This document shows, one piece after another, positions 61,225 through 64,000 of a DNA stretch of 64,000 nt (positions are counted from its first letter, which is position 1; each line of letters starts with the position of its first letter). The stretch lies in NCBI GenBank assembly GCA_944367535.1, contig CALVWQ010000007.1, positions 1 through 64,000 on the forward strand, in the 5' to 3' direction. This stretch comes from an uncultured Clostridia bacterium (GTDB lineage: Bacteria > Bacillota > Clostridia > Christensenellales > Borkfalkiaceae). The notes beneath the pieces were generated by a model. It was not told the DNA's origin and did no database searches. It saw only the letters and a program-made list of their open reading frames with translations. The position numbers and the translations under genes were made by a program.

Positions 61225-61730
61225 AGGGTGAGAATGCGGTCGTTCATAAAGGCTTTGCGCCTGTAATAGACGATAAAAGCGTCGTGCTTATTTTGGGGAG
61301 TTTTCCGAGCGTGAAATCGCGCGAGACGGGGTTTTATTACGGCAATCCTTCAAACAGGTTCTGGAAAACAATCGCTGCGGCTGTCGGTGAAGACGTGCCG
61401 AACGACACGGAAGATAAAAAGACGTATCTTAAAAAGCACGGGATTGCGCTTTTCGACGTTATCGAAGAAAGTTCCATAAAGGGCAGCAGCGACGGCGATA
61501 TTACACATAAAAACAGCAAGTCTGCGGATTTAAAAAGCGTAATTGCGCTTTCCGATAATTTGCGGCTGATAATCTGTAACGGTAAAAAGGCTTTTTCCGT
61601 TTTTAACGAGGTCTGTGAAAATTGTCCGTGCCCCGTAAAATATCTTTCGTCGACGAGCGCCGCAAATCCGTCGTTTAAGGCGGAAGAATGGATTTCCGAA
61701 CTTAAAATCGTATTGAAATATAGCGAATGA
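61221..61730 (+). CDS. Hypoxanthine-DNA glycosylase-like protein (UDG superfamily)
   Basis: A 169-residue member of the uracil-DNA glycosylase superfamily. VVLILGSFPSVKSRE then GFYYGNPSNRFWKTIAAA is the signature of the hypoxanthine (deoxyinosine) DNA glycosylase branch; ICNGKKAFSVF and LSSTSAANPSF complete the active-site region. It would remove deaminated adenine from DNA. ATG 61221 overlaps the upstream stop. The link with a secreted MBL protein is unexpected and may simply reflect adjacency. Confidence 0.82.
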   Translation: MKGENAVVHKGFAPVIDDKSVVLILGSFPSVKSRETGFYYGNPSNRFWKTIAAAVGEDVPNDTEDKKTYLKKHGIALFDVIEESSIKGSSDGDITHKNSKSADLKSVIALSDNLRLIICNGKKAFSVFNEVCENCPCPVKYLSSTSAANPSFKAEEWISELKIVLKYSE

Positions 61731-61901
61731 CTTTTACTTTTCTGTATGGGAGAACAAAATAAATACGTAGGTATTTTATTCTTTTTTATAGCGTTTTCAG
61801 ATAGAAAAAGTTATCTTATAATAAAGCGTGGATTATAAAAAACAGCAGTTATAAATAAAGTTTGTCATTAAAATTCTCCACTTTATAAAACATGTATTTA
61901 G

Positions 61902-61943
61902 AAACTCCCGCACCCCGCGATTATTCGCGGAGTGCGGGAGTTT
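61902..61943 (+). terminator. Intrinsic terminator after the glycosylase gene
   Basis: Eighteen-base arms 61902-61919 and 61926-61943 with one mismatch, loop of six, followed by TT CTTGCC with the arm itself ending in GAGTTT. It ends the ddh-to-glycosylase region. A second G/C-rich dyad lies at about 61985-62018. No gene in 61731-62110. Confidence 0.75.
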
Positions 61944-62057
61944 TTCTTGCCGAGGTTTTGCGTGGGGAGCATAGTTTTTTTCGTGCCGCGGTCAGCGGCG
62001 GACGTGTGCGTCGCCGCGGAAACGTGAAAATAATTTTTGCCAAAATCGGGAAAATCC

Positions 62058-62086
62058 GTATAAAACCTTTTAACCTAAACACAATA
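62058..62086 (+). promoter_or_regulatory. Candidate sigma-G promoter of spoVT
   Basis: GTATA (62058-62062), 17 bases, CACAATA (62080-62086), close to the sigma-G pattern GHATR / CATnHTA. GGGAGG and the ATG at 62111 follow at normal distance. In Bacillus spoVT is transcribed by sigma-G. Confidence 0.45.
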
Positions 62087-62110
62087 AGGATAAAAGGGAG
62101 GAAGAAGATT

Positions 62111-62656
62111 ATGCAGGAAGAAAAGACTGGAATAGTTCGCAGGATAGACGCGCTCGGTAGACTTGTCATACCCAAGGAAATGCGCAAGGTTTTGAAATGG
62201 AATGATAACGACCCGTTGGAAATGTATACATTGAAAAATGAAATAGTAATAAAGAAATATTCGCCGATGGCTTCGGTGGCGGCAGTCGCTTCGAGCGTTG
62301 GCGAGGGAATAGAGGAACTGACCGAAAAACATTGCGTTATAACGGATATGGATAACGTAGTATACTCGTCAGGTAAATATAAGGATATGGTGGGAAAAAA
62401 GATATCCGAAAATCTCGACCGCACCATACGCGGCGGGAAAAGCCTTCTTATAATAAAGAGCGAAGGTGGCGAGCCAGTGGGAATAATCAAAGGCGAAAAT
62501 CCCGAAACGGAAAATCAGATTATAGTGCCCATAATATCGGACGGATACTATTACGGTTCGGTTATAATATATGATAAAGACAAAGACCATAAATTCAATG
62601 CTGGAGACGTAAGACTTTTGAGGCTCGGCGCATTTATTCTCGCGGCACAGGTTTAA
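62111..62656 (+). CDS. spoVT: Stage V sporulation protein T (transcription regulator)
   Basis: A 181-residue SpoVT: the N-terminal AbrB-type swapped-hairpin DNA-binding domain (GIVRRIDALGRLVIPKEMRK, then LEMYTLKNEIVIKKY, residues 5-50) and a C-terminal GAF-like domain (about 55-181, with ENQIIVPIISDGYYYGSVII). SpoVT tunes sigma-G-dependent genes in the forespore. ATG 62111 follows GGGAGG; an upstream in-frame ATG at 61892 would run through the terminator and is rejected. The spoVB-like gene follows 27 bases later. Confidence 0.95.
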   Translation: MQEEKTGIVRRIDALGRLVIPKEMRKVLKWNDNDPLEMYTLKNEIVIKKYSPMASVAAVASSVGEGIEELTEKHCVITDMDNVVYSSGKYKDMVGKKISENLDRTIRGGKSLLIIKSEGGEPVGIIKGENPETENQIIVPIISDGYYYGSVIIYDKDKDHKFNAGDVRLLRLGAFILAAQV

Positions 62657-62683
62657 ATAAAAGGATGCACAGGAGAAGAATAA

Positions 62684-64000
62684 ATGAGCGTTGAGAAAAA
62701 GAAAATTCTGACGGGTGCATTTGCGCTCGGGATAGGAACATTTACGGCTAAACTTCTCGGCGCGATTTATCGCGTGCCTTTAACGAGAATACTCGGCGGG
62801 ACGGGTATAGGACTTTACCAAATGGTGTTTCCCATCTATGCCGTGCTTTTGGATTTTGCGGGGGCAGGGGCACCGTCGGCGCTGGCGCGACTTATAGCGT
62901 CGGGGGATAAGACGGACAGGGAAAAAAGGGCATACGATTATCTGACCGTGAGTATCAGGGTATTTACCGTACTCGGTGTTTTTTTCTCTCTCTTTATGTT
63001 TGCTTTTTCAAAGCGTATTGCTTCGTGGCAAGGGGACGAAAATGCTTATAAAGCGTATATGCTGCTGTCGCCTTCGGTATTTCTCGTATGTATAATTTCT
63101 TCGTTCAGAGGATATTTTCAGGGAATGATGAACATGAAGCCTACCGCGATTTCTCAGATTGTGGAACAAACCGTAAAACTCATATTCGGACTGATGTTTT
63201 CTTATATGTTTATGTCAGACAAAACGAATGCCGCGGCAGGCGCGGTACTGGGAATAACTCTGTCCGAGGCGGTTACGGCGCTGTGGCTATATGCAGTGTA
63301 TCTTCGCCGCAGAAAGAAACTTTCCCTCTTGTTTACATTTGACGCGGAAAACTTTTTTTCTCGTGCGGGTAAACTTATTGCGACCGCGTTTCCCGTAACT
63401 CTGATTGGCGTCATGCTGCCGCTATCTAACGTCGCAGACAGTTTTATAATAGTTAACGTTTTAAAAGGATACACCTCCGATGCTACTGCTCTTTTCGGAC
63501 TGCTTTCGGGCGTCGCGATGACAATTGTCGGTCTTCCCGTGGCGGTGTGTTACGGCATCGCGACTGTCGCCGTTCCTGCCGTGTCGGGTGCTGGAGGAGA
63601 GCGCGAGAAGAACGCCAATGCGGTCAAGACAATCCTTCTTACCCTCGCATTTTCGGTTCCGTGCGCCGTCATTTTATTTTTTTTCGCTCCCGAAATAATC
63701 GGGTTTTTGTTCCGTTCTTTGGACGACGCGGAAAAATCGGTCGCGGCGAACTTGCTGAAAATACTTTCGCCCGCGGTGGTTTTTCTTTCACTGTTGCAGA
63801 CTGAAAACGCCGTGCTTATCGGGAAAAACAGACTATATGCCCCTGTTCTCGGAATGTTCGCGGGGATATTGACAAAGGTTGCGCTCGATTTGATTTTAGT
63901 GCGCAATCCTATTATAAATATATACGGCGGCGCAGTGGCCGTAATCGCTTGCTATTTTGTCGCCGATTTGATAAACTTGTTACCGATATTCTTAAAAAAA
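62684..64000 (+). CDS. spoVB: SpoVB-like lipid flippase (MOP superfamily), C-terminus beyond the window
   Basis: An open reading frame from ATG 62684 to the window end (439 codons so far, no stop). It starts EKKKILTGAFALGIGTFTAK, then LLGAIYRVPLTRILGGTGIG and YQMVFPIYAVLLDFAGAGAP, which match SpoVB/MurJ-type polysaccharide flippases; more than ten membrane segments follow. SpoVB acts in spore cortex synthesis, and its place behind spoVT, also found in Bacillus and Clostridia, supports the name over other MOP members. AGGAG precedes the ATG. Confidence 0.88.
   Translation, partial: MSVEKKKILTGAFALGIGTFTAKLLGAIYRVPLTRILGGTGIGLYQMVFPIYAVLLDFAGAGAPSALARLIASGDKTDREKRAYDYLTVSIRVFTVLGVFFSLFMFAFSKRIASWQGDENAYKAYMLLSPSVFLVCIISSFRGYFQGMMNMKPTAISQIVEQTVKLIFGLMFSYMFMSDKTNAAAGAVLGITLSEAVTALWLYAVYLRRRKKLSLLFTFDAENFFSRAGKLIATAFPVTLIGVMLPLSNVADSFIIVNVLKGYTSDATALFGLLSGVAMTIVGLPVAVCYGIATVAVPAVSGAGGEREKNANAVKTILLTLAFSVPCAVILFFFAPEIIGFLFRSLDDAEKSVAANLLKILSPAVVFLSLLQTENAVLIGKNRLYAPVLGMFAGILTKVALDLILVRNPIINIYGGAVAVIACYFVADLINLLPIFLKK

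Noticed and set aside
61892..62110. N-terminal extension of spoVT to an upstream ATG
   Set aside because: The added 73 residues would be encoded by a terminator and its flanks; the strong SD and the AbrB domain begin at 62111.

Overview
The window reads as part of a chromosome from an endospore-forming, probably anaerobic member of the Clostridia. The evidence is a gerK-type germination operon, sigK, spoIIE, spoVT and a spoVB-like flippase, together with meso-diaminopimelate dehydrogenase, ferrous iron uptake (feoAB), a regulator normally found with iron-only hydrogenase systems, and the MEP enzyme IspG. Spacing, codon use and Shine-Dalgarno (SD) sequences are uniform. I cannot name a species; an uncultured Christensenellales-like lineage is only a guess.

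Layout. 1-2.7 kb: gerKA-gerKB-gerKC on the minus strand (gerKC cut by the window edge), then an unrecognised membrane protein. 3.7-8.6 kb: an uninterrupted sigK, a hydrogenase-system regulator, an SDR enzyme, thyA-folA and a MATE transporter. 9.07-17.16 kb: eight intact, tightly packed phage-type genes (large terminase, small terminase-like protein, portal, scaffold, major capsid, connector, beta-rich head-completion candidate, coiled-coil protein), with no tail, lysis, integrase or replication genes. 17.4-29 kb: the conserved ispG-(polC locus)-rimP-nusA-ylxR-ylxQ-infB-rbfA-nrnA-truB-ribF block, then an endonuclease IV-like gene. The gene at the polC position encodes only the N-terminal, OB and DEDDh exonuclease parts of PolC. 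29.1-35.7 kb: an aminopeptidase P-type enzyme, efp, an SDR enzyme, a CPBP protease, purA and malQ. 35.9-43.9 kb: a lipoprotein, feoAB plus a small acidic protein, two MATE pumps and an ArsB/NhaD-type transporter. 44.1-56.3 kb: a type IIA topoisomerase pair, ychF, argS-gph, a BaiN-like flavoprotein, rho and an orphan DNA methyltransferase. 56.5-64 kb: spoIIE, ddh, a ComEC-like metallo-beta-lactamase protein with a hypoxanthine-DNA glycosylase-like gene, spoVT and a partial spoVB-like gene.

The two most unusual things are the complete head-and-packaging cassette that lacks everything else a phage needs, and the polymerase-less PolC remnant, which looks like a maintained free-standing exonuclease. 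Other points are hairpins in the leaders of two MATE pumps, a dyad built around the purA promoter, an attenuator-like hairpin ahead of rimP-nusA, candidate Spo0A boxes upstream of spoIIE, and an atypical quinolone-determining region in the topoisomerase A subunit.
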